Positions 41,681 through 50,693 are shown, counted from the stretch's first letter. The stretch: DNA of 64,000 nucleotides from Pseudobutyrivibrio ruminis (GCA_015057315.1 SVER01000002.1:62001-126000); one strand, 5' to 3'. Notes: generated from the letters alone by a model not told the origin. Translations and numbers: made by a program.

Positions 41681-42335
41681 TGTGTTGTTTAAGGGCACTA
41701 ATTTTTTAAGACTTCTACAGGGGTTGTGGATTTCGGTAGAGATTAGCCTGATATCAGTGGCAATCAGCATCTTACTTGGATTATTTGTAGGTGTTCTGAT
41801 GACATTAAATAAGCTGTGGCTAAAAGCAATTCTAAAAATCTACCTTGAGATTGTAAGAATCATGCCACAGATGGTACTGCTATTCATTGTATATTTTGGT
41901 ACAACCAGAGTGTTTGGATGGGATATAACAGCGGAGGCTGCCGCTATATTTGTGTTTAGTTTTTGGGGTGTTGCTGAAATGGGAGATTTGGTAAGAGGCT
42001 CAATCAAAAGCATTCCTAAGATTCAGTTTGAATCTGCCTATGCACTTGGAATGGATAAGAAACAGACTTATTTTTATATCATATTGCCACAGACAATCAG
42101 ACGGCTGATTCCACTTTCTATCAATCTGATTACAAGAATGATTAAGACCACATCCCTTGTAATGATGATTGGAATTGTGGAAGTTCTAAAGGTGGCACAG
42201 CAGATAATCGAGGCTAACAGAAAGGCTTCACCAAATGCTGCATTTGGCGTGTTTGCTGTTGTATTTTTACTATACTTTATAGTTTGCTGGCCTATTAGCA
42301 GGCTTGCAGTATATTTAGAGAAAAGGTGGGCGTAA
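41661..42335 (+). CDS. Amino-acid ABC transporter permease (His/Glu/cystine type), second
   Basis: From ATG 41661, eight bases after GGAGG, the protein has 224 aa; the earlier start at 41634 lies upstream of that site. EIVRIMPQMVLLFIVYF and ESAYALGMDKKQTYFYIILPQTI are the family signatures. It forms a heterodimeric channel with the product of 41021. Its stop overlaps the ATPase start (TAATG). Confidence 0.9.
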   Translation: MANLGIDVLFKGTNFLRLLQGLWISVEISLISVAISILLGLFVGVLMTLNKLWLKAILKIYLEIVRIMPQMVLLFIVYFGTTRVFGWDITAEAAAIFVFSFWGVAEMGDLVRGSIKSIPKIQFESAYALGMDKKQTYFYIILPQTIRRLIPLSINLITRMIKTTSLVMMIGIVEVLKVAQQIIEANRKASPNAAFGVFAVVFLLYFIVCWPISRLAVYLEKRWA

Positions 42336-43075
42336 TGAGCGAATTATTAAAGGTTACACATTTACAAAAGAAATTTGGAGATAATGTAGTTCTTAAGGAT
42401 ATAAACCTGTCTGTAAAGAAGGGAGAGGTTGTTGTAATCATCGGTCCATCAGGCTGCGGTAAAAGCACATTTCTTAGATGCCTCAATGGTCTCGAAGAAA
42501 TCCAGGATGGCGTGATCGTGGTGGACGGTCTTCCGGTGGAGGCAGGTAAAAGGGAGATTACCAAGCTTCGCCAAAAGATTGGTATGGTATTTCAATCCTA
42601 TGAGCTTTTCCCACACAAGACAGTGCTAGAGAATATTATCCTTGCTCCAATGAAGGTGCAAAAGCGTTCCAAAGATGAGGCAATCAAGGAAGCACTAGAG
42701 CTTCTTGATAAGGTGGGGCTTGTGGATAAGAAGGATTATTATCCAAGACAGCTTTCCGGTGGGCAAAAGCAAAGAGTGGCAATTGTAAGGGCGCTTCTCA
42801 TGCATCCTGATATCTTACTTTTTGATGAGGTAACGGCGGCGTTAGATCCTGAGATGGTCCATGAGGTGCTAGAGACTATGCTATCTCTTGCGAAGTCAGG
42901 CTCTACCATGCTAATCGTTACACATGAGATGTCATTTGCCAGAGCTATTGCTGATAGAATTATTTTCCTTGATAAGGGAGAGATAGTTGAGGAAAGCAGT
43001 GATGCCAAGAGCTTTTTTATAAAGCCAACTACGGAAAGGGCAAAGAAGTTCTTGAAAACATTTGACTATGAATAG
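42335..43075 (+). CDS. Amino-acid ABC transporter ATP-binding protein (GlnQ/TcyN type)
   Basis: The 246-residue ATPase has GPSGCGKSTFLRCLNGLE, FQSYELFPHKTVLENI, LSGGQKQRVAIVRAL and ILLFDEVTAALDPEM. Start at ATG 42335; the ORF track's ATG 42326 lies in the permease end. It is the last gene of the operon and is followed by cassette copy E. Confidence 0.93.
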   Translation: MSELLKVTHLQKKFGDNVVLKDINLSVKKGEVVVIIGPSGCGKSTFLRCLNGLEEIQDGVIVVDGLPVEAGKREITKLRQKIGMVFQSYELFPHKTVLENIILAPMKVQKRSKDEAIKEALELLDKVGLVDKKDYYPRQLSGGQKQRVAIVRALLMHPDILLFDEVTAALDPEMVHEVLETMLSLAKSGSTMLIVTHEMSFARAIADRIIFLDKGEIVEESSDAKSFFIKPTTERAKKFLKTFDYE

Positions 43076-43090
43076 TGATGAATACTGAAA

Positions 43091-43129
43091 ATAGCTAGTT
43101 ATAAAATGTATTGATAACCAGCTATAATT
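43091..43129 (+). terminator. Terminator hairpin (cassette copy E)
   Basis: ATAGCTAGTTAT pairs with ATAACCAGCTAT (one mismatch) and is followed by AATTTTT. Related to the other cassette hairpins. Confidence 0.8.
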
Positions 43130-43145
43130 TTTAGCAATTATAAAA

Positions 43146-43178
43146 CCTATTGACCTAGTAGGCAATACCGTTTATTAT
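43146..43178 (+). promoter_or_regulatory. SigmaA-type promoter with Rrf2-family operator over the -35 (copy E)
   Basis: CCTATTGACCTAGTAGGCA (43146-43164) includes -35 TTGACC; TATTAT follows after 17 bases (43173-43178). Same geometry as copy D. It drives metY and cysK. Confidence 0.84.
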
Positions 43179-43244
43179 AGTCACATCAAGAAAACAAACG
43201 AGAATATTCTTAAGAAACTAATGGAACTAAAGGAGGAAACGAAT

Positions 43245-44579
43245 ATGAGCAACTATAGATTTGAAACATTGGCACTTCACGTTGGACAGGAAAACCCAGA
43301 CCCAGCTTCTGATGCAAGAGCAGTACCTATTTACCAGACAACATCTTATGTGTTTAGAGATTCACAGCATGCAGCTGATAGATTTGGTCTTGCAGACGCA
43401 GGTAACATATATGGAAGACTTACTAATTCAACTCAGGGCGTACTCGAAGCCAGAGTAGCAGCTCTCGAAGGTGGTAGTGCAGCACTTGCAGTTGCATCTG
43501 GTGCAGCAGCAATCACTTATACAATTCAGGCGCTTGCAGCAAACGGTGGTCACATCGTAGCACAGAAGACAATCTACGGCGGAAGCTACAATCTGCTTGC
43601 ACATACACTTACTCAGTACGGCGTTTCTACAACATTTGTAGATGCTCATAACTTAGATGAAGTTAAGAATGCAATCCAGGACAACACAAGAGCAATCTAC
43701 TTAGAGACTCTTGGAAATCCAAACAGTGATATTCCAGATATTGATGCAATTGCACGTATTGCTCACGAAGCAAATCTTCCACTTGTTGTTGATAACACAT
43801 TTGGTGCAGCTTACTGGGTTCGCCCAATTGAGCACGGTGCAGACATCGTAGTTCACTCAGCTACAAAGTTCTTTGGCGGACACGGAACAACACTTGGCGG
43901 TGTTATTGTAGAAGCTGGAAAATATGATTGGAAGTCATCAGGTAAATATCCAAATATTGCAGATCCTAACCCAAGCTATCACGGTGTTTCATTTGCTGAG
44001 GTTGCAGGACCAGCAGCATTTGTAACTTATATTAGAGCAATTCTACTTAGAGACACGGGGGCAACAATCTCTCCATTTAATGCATTCCTCCTTTTGCAGG
44101 GAATTGAGACATTGCCTCTACGTCTCGACAGACATGCTGAGAATACTAAGAAGGTAGTAGAGTTCCTTAATAATCATCCTAAGGTAGCTCATGTAAATCA
44201 TCCATCGTTAGAGAATCATCCAGATCATGAGCTTTACAAGAAGTACTTCCCTAAGGATGGTGGCAGCATCTTTACATTTGAGATTAAGGGAGGCAAGGAA
44301 GAGGCATACAAATTCATCGATAGCCTTGAAATCTTCTCAATCCTTGCAAATGTAGCTGATGTAAAGAGCCTTGTAATTCACCCAGCTACAACAACACATT
44401 CACAGCTTACAGAGGAAGAGCTTTTAGACCAGGGCATTACACAAAGCACAATTCGCCTTTCAATTGGAACAGAGCACATCGATGATATCATCGAGGATTT
44501 GGAGAAAGGCTTCGCTGCAATCGACGACGAGAAAATAGATGAGATTTTTAATGCAGAAAAAAACGCAAATGCGGTATAA
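43245..44579 (+). CDS. metY: O-acetylhomoserine sulfhydrylase (MetY)
   Basis: It makes homocysteine from O-acetylhomoserine and sulfide using PLP. The 444 residues have the full-length MetY pattern (FETLALHVGQENPDPASDARAVPIYQTTSY, LASGAAAITY-type region, HSATKFFGGHGTTLGGVI with the PLP Lys). I chose ATG 43245, seven bases after GGAGG, instead of 43221. It is followed by cysK, so both sulfide-fixing enzymes share operator E. A more divergent relative is at 29625. Confidence 0.94.
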   Translation: MSNYRFETLALHVGQENPDPASDARAVPIYQTTSYVFRDSQHAADRFGLADAGNIYGRLTNSTQGVLEARVAALEGGSAALAVASGAAAITYTIQALAANGGHIVAQKTIYGGSYNLLAHTLTQYGVSTTFVDAHNLDEVKNAIQDNTRAIYLETLGNPNSDIPDIDAIARIAHEANLPLVVDNTFGAAYWVRPIEHGADIVVHSATKFFGGHGTTLGGVIVEAGKYDWKSSGKYPNIADPNPSYHGVSFAEVAGPAAFVTYIRAILLRDTGATISPFNAFLLLQGIETLPLRLDRHAENTKKVVEFLNNHPKVAHVNHPSLENHPDHELYKKYFPKDGGSIFTFEIKGGKEEAYKFIDSLEIFSILANVADVKSLVIHPATTTHSQLTEEELLDQGITQSTIRLSIGTEHIDDIIEDLEKGFAAIDDEKIDEIFNAEKNANAV

Positions 44580-44603
44580 TAAGTTTTAATGAGATTTAAA
44601 TGA

Positions 44604-44687
44604 GCCTGTAGTTCACAAGCTATTATATTACTAAAGGGAATCGTGTTAGATGACCGTAGTAATATAATGCTTGTGAACGTAACAGGC
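44604..44687 (+). repeat. Long inverted repeat between metY and cysK
   Basis: GCCTGT..TTCACAAGC.ATTATATTACT pairs with AGTAATATAATGCTTGTGAA..ACAGGC, giving about 26 bp of stem with small internal loops and a ~25-base apical loop. No T-run follows, so it is not an obvious terminator; it may protect metY mRNA, block read-through partially, or be a miniature mobile palindrome. Confidence 0.75.
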
Positions 44688-44723
44688 GGAGTAGAATATT
44701 AGAAAAAACAGGAGGATATTGAT

Positions 44724-45656
44724 ATGTCAAAGATATATAAGGGAGCAAGTGAATTAATCGGAAATACTCCACTTGTTGAGGTTACAAATATTGAAAAGGA
44801 GCTCGGCTTAGAGGCTACAGTGCTAGTTAAGCTTGAATATTTCAATCCAGCAGGTTCTGTAAAGGACAGAGTTGCTCTTGCAATGATTGAAGATGCAGAG
44901 GAAAAGGGATTATTAAAGGAAGGCTCAGTTATCATTGAGCCAACAAGTGGTAATACAGGTATCGGTCTTGCAGCTATTGCAGCAGCTAAGGGCTATCGTG
45001 CAATTCTTACTATGCCAGAGACAATGTCTGTTGAGCGTAGAAATATTCTTAAGGCTTATGGTGCAGAGATTGTTCTTACAGAAGGCGCTCAGGGTATGAA
45101 GGGTGCTATCGCAAAGGCTGAAGAGCTTGCTAAAGAAATCGAAGGAAGCTTCATTCCGGGTCAGTTTGTAAACCCAGCAAACTCAGCAGCACATCGTTCT
45201 ACAACAGGTCCAGAGATTTGGAAGGATACAGATGGAAATGTGGATATCTTCATTGCTGGTGTTGGTACAGGTGGAACAGTTACAGGTGTTGGTGAATATC
45301 TTAAGAGCCAGAACCCTAAGGTACAGGTAGTTGCACTTGAGCCAAAGGATTCGCCAGTGCTTTCTGAGGGACGTGCAGGTGCTCATAAGATTCAGGGTAT
45401 CGGCGCAGGCTTTATACCTGAGGTTCTTAACACAAAGATTTACGATGAGGTATACAAGGCAGACAGCGCAGATGCATTCGAGGCAGCTAAGCTTCTTGCT
45501 AAGAAGGAAGGTATCTCAGTTGGTATCTCATCTGGTGCAGCTCTTCACGGTGCAATCGAGCTTGCAAAGCGCCCAGAAAACAAGGGCAAGACAATCGTAG
45601 CTCTTCTTCCAGATTCAGGAGACCGCTACTATTCAACACCATTATTTACAGAGTAA
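44724..45656 (+). CDS. cysK: Cysteine synthase (O-acetylserine sulfhydrylase)
   Basis: It makes cysteine from O-acetylserine and sulfide with PLP. The 310-residue protein has PLP Lys in NPAGSVKDRVAL, EPTSGNTGIGLA, GTGGTVTGVGEYLK and the C-terminal LPDSGDRYYST. In Bacillus, CysK also acts as a co-repressor with CymR; whether that holds here is open because the local Rrf2 protein has its own cysteines. A good terminator follows. Confidence 0.96.
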   Translation: MSKIYKGASELIGNTPLVEVTNIEKELGLEATVLVKLEYFNPAGSVKDRVALAMIEDAEEKGLLKEGSVIIEPTSGNTGIGLAAIAAAKGYRAILTMPETMSVERRNILKAYGAEIVLTEGAQGMKGAIAKAEELAKEIEGSFIPGQFVNPANSAAHRSTTGPEIWKDTDGNVDIFIAGVGTGGTVTGVGEYLKSQNPKVQVVALEPKDSPVLSEGRAGAHKIQGIGAGFIPEVLNTKIYDEVYKADSADAFEAAKLLAKKEGISVGISSGAALHGAIELAKRPENKGKTIVALLPDSGDRYYSTPLFTE

Positions 45657-45672
45657 TAATGATTATTTTAAG

Positions 45673-45699
45673 GCTAGAGTGTTTTGCTCTAGCTTTTTT
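45673..45699 (+). terminator. Terminator after cysK
   Basis: GCTAGAG and CTCTAGC pair around a 7-base loop and are followed by six T. Confidence 0.92.
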
Positions 45700-45728
45700 G
45701 CGCTATTCATATTTGAAATCATTAATTC

Positions 45729-46073
45729 CTGTCACAAGAATCTTACCAATCTCAGTAAATTCATTCATGCTGTGACAGGCTTAATTGCACAGCAGACAAT
45801 CTCTGTCACAGCGATTGCTTCAATCTCAGTAAAATCGTTGACATTGTGACAGAGATAATTCAATACTGCACCTTGTCTGTCACAGAGGTAACGAAAACAA
45901 TGGCTTTGCAGGGAGTCCTGTGACAGAAAAATTCCAATTTTAGTGAAATCCTGTCACAACATGTGTTACAAATGAAATAAATACGTTGAGCTTGTGACAG
46001 AATCGCTAAAAGACAAGCTGATTCTGTCACAACAACTGCTACAAACCTTATAAATGCGTTACCTTTGTGACAG
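45729..46073. repeat. Array of five CTGTCACA-N34-TGTGACAG units at 74-base period
   Basis: CTGTCACA occurs at 45729, 45803, 45877, 45951 and 46024, each followed after exactly 34 bases by its reverse complement TGTGACAG (45771, 45845, 45919, 45993, 46066). Gaps between units are 24, 24, 24 and 23 bases. Centre-to-centre steps of 42 and 32 bp put all ten boxes close to one helix face. Units 1 and 2 share AATCTCAGTAAA; units 4 and 5 share TACAAA...AAT.CGTT. Flanks outside the boxes extend the pairing in most units. This fills the 480-base gap between cysK and the response regulator. No ORF is apparent in it. Confidence 0.9.
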
Positions 46074-46136
46074 AAGCAACAAAGCTTCAGTACATCACCA
46101 CTTGCACACAATCTATTTTTGTATTATTTTATAGTC

Positions 46137-46841
46137 ATGATTAATGTATGTATCGTAGAAGACGAGTTGGCTCAGGCAGAGCTTCTCAAACAATATATAA
46201 ATAAATATGGAAATGCTACAAAGCAGCCCTTTAATATCACTCATTTAATTGATGGAATTGACCTTGTGGATGATTATAAGGGGCAGTTTGATATTATACT
46301 GCTTGATATTCAGATGAAGCATTTAGATGGAATGGCAGCTGCGGAAAAGATTCGCAAGGTGGATTCAGATGTTATTATTATTTTCATTACATCCACTGTG
46401 CAGTATGCAGTGCAAGGCTATGCTGTGGATGCATTAGGATATGTGTTAAAGCCTGTGCCTTACACTCAGTTTGAGCAGCTTTTTGAAAAGGCCATCACCA
46501 GGGTTAATGCTAAGAAGCAGCATGTGTATGTGAAGGTTTCTGTGGATGACAAGCAGATGAAGCTTGACTGTGACTCTATTTCATATATTGAAAGTCAGCG
46601 AAACAATGTGGTCATTCACACAGATGAAAGGGACTACACTACCATAGGGCCACTTAAAAGATTTGATGAAATGCTTATGGAGCATGGATTTAGCAAATGC
46701 CATAATGCATATCTTGTTAATCTTTCTAGGGTTGAGGCTGTGCAAAAGGAAGAGGTAATTCTTACTGATGGTGTAACACTTCCTATTAGTAGAGCAAGGA
46801 AAAAGGAATTTATGGCCGCACTTACAGAGGATATTTTATAG
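46137..46841 (+). CDS. LytTR-family response regulator
   Basis: The receiver domain (residues 1-120) has VEDE, phospho-acceptor Asp in IILLDIQMKHLDG and the Lys of YVLKPVPY. Residues 135-230 are a LytTR DNA-binding domain (ISYIESQRNNVVIH, FSKCHNAYLVNLSRVE, LPISRARKKEF). From ATG 46137 it is 234 aa; the upstream start at 46119 gives only extra residues unlike the family. No ribosome site is visible and a TTGCAC-17-TATTTT promoter lies six bases before the ATG, so the mRNA may be leaderless. The kinase follows nine bases downstream. Confidence 0.9.
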   Translation: MINVCIVEDELAQAELLKQYINKYGNATKQPFNITHLIDGIDLVDDYKGQFDIILLDIQMKHLDGMAAAEKIRKVDSDVIIIFITSTVQYAVQGYAVDALGYVLKPVPYTQFEQLFEKAITRVNAKKQHVYVKVSVDDKQMKLDCDSISYIESQRNNVVIHTDERDYTTIGPLKRFDEMLMEHGFSKCHNAYLVNLSRVEAVQKEEVILTDGVTLPISRARKKEFMAALTEDIL

Positions 46842-46850
46842 GAGATATTT

Positions 46851-48209
46851 ATGGACTTACATGCTTTTTTAGACCCAGTAAAATTACAGGATACACCGCG
46901 ACTTTTTACCGCTATTGCTGAATGGCTAGCGGTTTTTGTTTATTTTAATATTTACAAAAGAAGACGCCATGATAAGATATATATTTTCCAGTGCATAGGC
47001 ACATTGGCAGTGCAGATTATATATCAGTTTATAGCAGGCTTACTTCCTATAGAATTCTGGATCCCTTGCATGATGGGCGCAGTTGCACTGATGTACGCTT
47101 CCCTTTATTTTGTGCTAGATATTAAGCCAAGGGATTGTGGGGTAATAACCACCCATGCTTTTGTTTTGGCAGAATTTGCAGCATCCCTATACATTCAGCT
47201 GTATGTATGGTGCGTTTATTTTTCAGATGTAGATGATTTTACCGAATCTGTTGTAGTAATGGTTATCGTATATACGATAACATTTATTGCTTATTATAAT
47301 TTTGAAAAAGGTAACATCCCTCCAAATAAAAATCTTAATGTAAAGACAAATGAACTTATAAGCGTTATCATCACAGGTATTGGTGCTTTTATTATGTCAA
47401 ACCTTAGCTTTATAACCCAAAAGACACCATTCTCTGCTTCAGAAAACATGCTATATGTAAGAACTCTTGTTGATTTTGGTGGTATGTTGATGCTGATGAC
47501 GGAAATGGGACGTCGTAATGAGATGGCTGCCAAAAACGAGAGCGATGCCATTAATCAGCTGTTCCAGAAGCAGTATGAACAGTATAAGCTGGCTGTTGAC
47601 AATTCAGAGGCACTTCGTAAAGAAATGCACGATATGAAGCATTATGTAATGGCATTAAAGGAAGAGGATGACCCGGTAAGACGTGCTGAGGTGTTAGAGG
47701 ATATGGAGCAGGCCATAGCCATCCAGGAATCATTTATGAACACAGGCAATAAGGTATTAGATGTTATCCTTACCACCAAAAGCCTACAGTGCCAGAAAAA
47801 GAACATCACTCTTAATGCTATGGTAGACGGTGATTTGCTTTCTGGTATCCACGTAAAAGATATCTGTTCACTTTTTGGAAATCTTTTGGATAATGCAATA
47901 GAAGCTACTCAGCAGGTGGAGGATCATGAGAAGAGGCTAATTACCATGTCTGTTCGCTCTCGAAATCAATTTATAATTGTAGAGTGTGAAAACTACTCTG
48001 ATAGCTCTAATGTAAGGCTTAGAAAGAATCAAAGACGAAGAATTTTTAAGAATGATAATCTACCTGGCACCACCAAAAAAGATAATGTAAAGCATGGCTT
48101 CGGCCTAAAATCCATTGGTCAGGTGGCAGAAAAATACGATGGTGCTATGAACGTAAGCTACGAAGATGGCTGGTTCAAAGTAAAGGTTTTACTAGCCGCT
48201 AAGAAATGA
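46851..48209 (+). CDS. GHKL-type sensor histidine kinase (AgrC/HPK10-like)
   Basis: Residues 1-215 hold about six membrane segments. A coiled region leads to LRKEMHDMKHYVMAL, with the phospho-acceptor His, and the N-box FGNLLDNAIEATQQ is followed by HGFGLKSIGQVAEKY as G-box. The arrangement is that of peptide- or envelope-sensing kinases paired with LytTR regulators. No signal-peptide precursor gene was found nearby. Confidence 0.9.
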   Translation: MDLHAFLDPVKLQDTPRLFTAIAEWLAVFVYFNIYKRRRHDKIYIFQCIGTLAVQIIYQFIAGLLPIEFWIPCMMGAVALMYASLYFVLDIKPRDCGVITTHAFVLAEFAASLYIQLYVWCVYFSDVDDFTESVVVMVIVYTITFIAYYNFEKGNIPPNKNLNVKTNELISVIITGIGAFIMSNLSFITQKTPFSASENMLYVRTLVDFGGMLMLMTEMGRRNEMAAKNESDAINQLFQKQYEQYKLAVDNSEALRKEMHDMKHYVMALKEEDDPVRRAEVLEDMEQAIAIQESFMNTGNKVLDVILTTKSLQCQKKNITLNAMVDGDLLSGIHVKDICSLFGNLLDNAIEATQQVEDHEKRLITMSVRSRNQFIIVECENYSDSSNVRLRKNQRRRIFKNDNLPGTTKKDNVKHGFGLKSIGQVAEKYDGAMNVSYEDGWFKVKVLLAAKK

Positions 48210-48236
48210 ATTATTGCGAGTTATCACGGATTTTTG

Positions 48237-48269
48237 ACAAGTTGTCCTTCGGGGCAACTTGTTTTTTTT
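48237..48269 (+). terminator. Terminator of the two-component operon
   Basis: ACAAGTTG..CC TTC GG..CAACTTGT hairpin followed by seven T. Confidence 0.92.
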
Positions 48270-48332
48270 ATATCGTGGTAGATTAATATCAGAAATGGTA
48301 AGAACGGCTTGCCAATTAAATGGAGGATATAG

Positions 48333-50693
48333 ATGGACGCTAAAGAAATTATTTCAAAGCTTACATTGATGGAGAAGGCCGCATTACTTAGCGGTAAGAA
48401 CGAGTGGGAGTCAAGGGACATTCCACGCTTGGGGATTCAGTCAATCACTTTTTCTGATGGACCTCACGGGTTACGTCGTCAGGAGGGAGCTGGCGATCAC
48501 CTAGGACTTAATGCATCTCTTCCAGCTACATGTTTTCCAACAGCAGCAACAGTTGCTAACAGTTGGGATCCTAGCCTTGGTGAAGAAATTGGTGCAGCCC
48601 TTGGTGAGGAGGCAGTAGCACAGAATGTAGATGTGTTACTTGGACCTGGTCTTAACATGAAGCGCTCTCCACTTTGTGGAAGAAACTTTGAGTACTTTAG
48701 CGAAGACCCAATCCTTGCAGGTAAGATGGCAGCGGCGTACGTAAGGGGTATTCAGAGCAAGCATGTTTATTCTTGCCCTAAGCACTTTGCTGTCAACTCT
48801 CGCGAGTATCGCAGAATGGCTATGAACGCTGTTGTTGATGAGCGTACACTTCGTGAGATTTACCTTACAGCATTTGAGATTGCTGTTAAGGAAGGTGGAG
48901 CTAAGACAATCATGTCAGCTTACAACGAGGTTAATGGCAAATATGCTAACGAGAACGACCATCTTTTAGTTGATATCCTTAGAAATGAGTGGGGATTTGA
49001 CGGTATCGTTGTTACAGACTGGGGCGCTAGCAACGACCATGTGGCTGGTGTTAAATGTCAGTCCAATGTAGAGATGCCAAATCCTGGTCTTGATTCTGCT
49101 AGAGAGCTTATCAAGGCAGCAACAGAAGGTGAAGGCCGCATCACGGAGGAGGAAATCGACAAGGCAATTCTTCCTATTATAGAGGCAGCTATTTACTTTA
49201 AGGAGAATGATCACAGCAAGGGATTTGATAAGGAAGCTCATCATGCCATTGCTAAAAAGGCAGCTGTTAATTCAGCAGTGCTTCTTAAGAATGATGAAGA
49301 TATCCTTCCTCTTAAGGCAGGCACCACAGTTTGCTTACGTGGACCATTTGTTGATAAGCCTCGTTATCAGGGCTCTGGTAGTTCACAGGTTAATTCAACA
49401 AAGGTTGAGACAATCAGAGAGCAGATTGCAAACTACGATTTAAATGTAATAGATGACCCAGAAAAGGCTGATGTAGTCTTATTCTTCTTTGGATTAGATG
49501 AAATAGCTGAGAGCGAAGGTGCAGACAGAATGTCAATAGATGTGCCTGAGTATCAGATAAAGGAGCTAGAAGAGCTCACAGTTTACAACAAGCATATCAT
49601 AGGTGTTATGAGTGCCGGTTCATCTGTAAAGATGCCATGGCTTGGTAATTTACAGGCTTTACTTCACGGATACTTAACAGGACAGGCTGGAGCATCAGCA
49701 TTACTTGATATCATTGTTGGCAAAGAGATTCCAACTGGTAAGCTTTCAGAGTCTTACCCATTCGCATATACGGATTGCTCGATTGTAAACTACGCAGATA
49801 CAGAGAAGAGAAATCTTCAGTATCGCGAAGGACCATTCATTGGATATCGTTATTACGATACAGCAGATGTTGCAGTGCAGTTCCCATTTGGATTTGGACT
49901 TAGCTATACCACATTTGAATATTCAGCTCTTTCAGTTTCAGAAGAGGGAATTAAGTTCACTATTAAGAATACAGGAAATCGCGACGGCGCTGAGATAGCT
50001 CAGATGTACATAGGTAAATCTGAATCAGGACTTATTCGTCCTAAGAAGGAGCTTAAGGGCTTCAAGAAGGTATGGATTAAGGCTGGTGAATCAGCAGATG
50101 TTGAGATTCCATTTGATGATAAGACCTTCCGCTATTTCTCAACTGTAAGTAACAAGTGGGAAATTGAAGGTGGTGAGTATCAGATATATGTAGGTGGAAA
50201 TGTTCGTGACATCGAGCTTACAGGCAGAATCACAAAGGCAGGCACTATTACTGAATTACCTTACGATATTGAAAGCCTACCAAGCTATAAGACAGGTAAA
50301 GTAAGAAACGTACATTATGAAGAGTTTGAAAAGCTTTACGCAGCTCCACTTCCAGAGGAAAAGGTTGGACCACTTGATATCAACGATGCCCTTTGCCAGA
50401 TGAAGGATGCTAAGAGCGGACTTTGTAGACTTGTGTACAAGGTACTTAAGAGCAACCTGGATAAGTCTTACGAAAAGGGAGTGCCAGACCTTAACACAAT
50501 GTTCATCTACAACATGCCATTTAGAGCAATGAGTAAGATGACAGGTGGCGCAGTATCAAGAGAGATGGCCGAATCAATAGTAACTATTGCAAACGGACAC
50601 TTCTTCAGAGGACTTGGTGGTGTAATCGGAGGCTACTTTAGAAACTCCCGCGCCAACAAGAAATACGAAGCACGTTTAAATCATAAAGAATAA
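48333..50693 (+). CDS. Beta-glucosidase, glycoside hydrolase family 3 (standard domain order)
   Basis: The 786-residue enzyme has the GH3 TIM-barrel first (FSDGPHGLRRQ, GRNFEYFSEDP, KHFAVNSREYRRM, nucleophile Asp in GIVVTDWGAS), then the alpha/beta sandwich (AAVNSAVLLKNDEDILPL) and a Fn3-like domain (YPFGFGLSYTTFEYS). No signal peptide, so it is cytoplasmic and acts on imported oligosaccharides. A C-terminal extension of about 130 residues follows the Fn3 domain. GGAGG-like site precedes the start. Confidence 0.95.
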   Translation: MDAKEIISKLTLMEKAALLSGKNEWESRDIPRLGIQSITFSDGPHGLRRQEGAGDHLGLNASLPATCFPTAATVANSWDPSLGEEIGAALGEEAVAQNVDVLLGPGLNMKRSPLCGRNFEYFSEDPILAGKMAAAYVRGIQSKHVYSCPKHFAVNSREYRRMAMNAVVDERTLREIYLTAFEIAVKEGGAKTIMSAYNEVNGKYANENDHLLVDILRNEWGFDGIVVTDWGASNDHVAGVKCQSNVEMPNPGLDSARELIKAATEGEGRITEEEIDKAILPIIEAAIYFKENDHSKGFDKEAHHAIAKKAAVNSAVLLKNDEDILPLKAGTTVCLRGPFVDKPRYQGSGSSQVNSTKVETIREQIANYDLNVIDDPEKADVVLFFFGLDEIAESEGADRMSIDVPEYQIKELEELTVYNKHIIGVMSAGSSVKMPWLGNLQALLHGYLTGQAGASALLDIIVGKEIPTGKLSESYPFAYTDCSIVNYADTEKRNLQYREGPFIGYRYYDTADVAVQFPFGFGLSYTTFEYSALSVSEEGIKFTIKNTGNRDGAEIAQMYIGKSESGLIRPKKELKGFKKVWIKAGESADVEIPFDDKTFRYFSTVSNKWEIEGGEYQIYVGGNVRDIELTGRITKAGTITELPYDIESLPSYKTGKVRNVHYEEFEKLYAAPLPEEKVGPLDINDALCQMKDAKSGLCRLVYKVLKSNLDKSYEKGVPDLNTMFIYNMPFRAMSKMTGGAVSREMAESIVTIANGHFFRGLGGVIGGYFRNSRANKKYEARLNHKE

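Noticed and set aside
41281-41709. 142-codon plus-strand ORF over the first amino-acid permease
   Set aside because: It overlaps the permease in another frame, has unusual Cys/Arg-rich composition and no start signal.
45729-46073. CRISPR array
   Set aside because: The conserved parts are 8-base boxes in alternating orientation, the intervening sequences are related to each other, and no cas gene is near.
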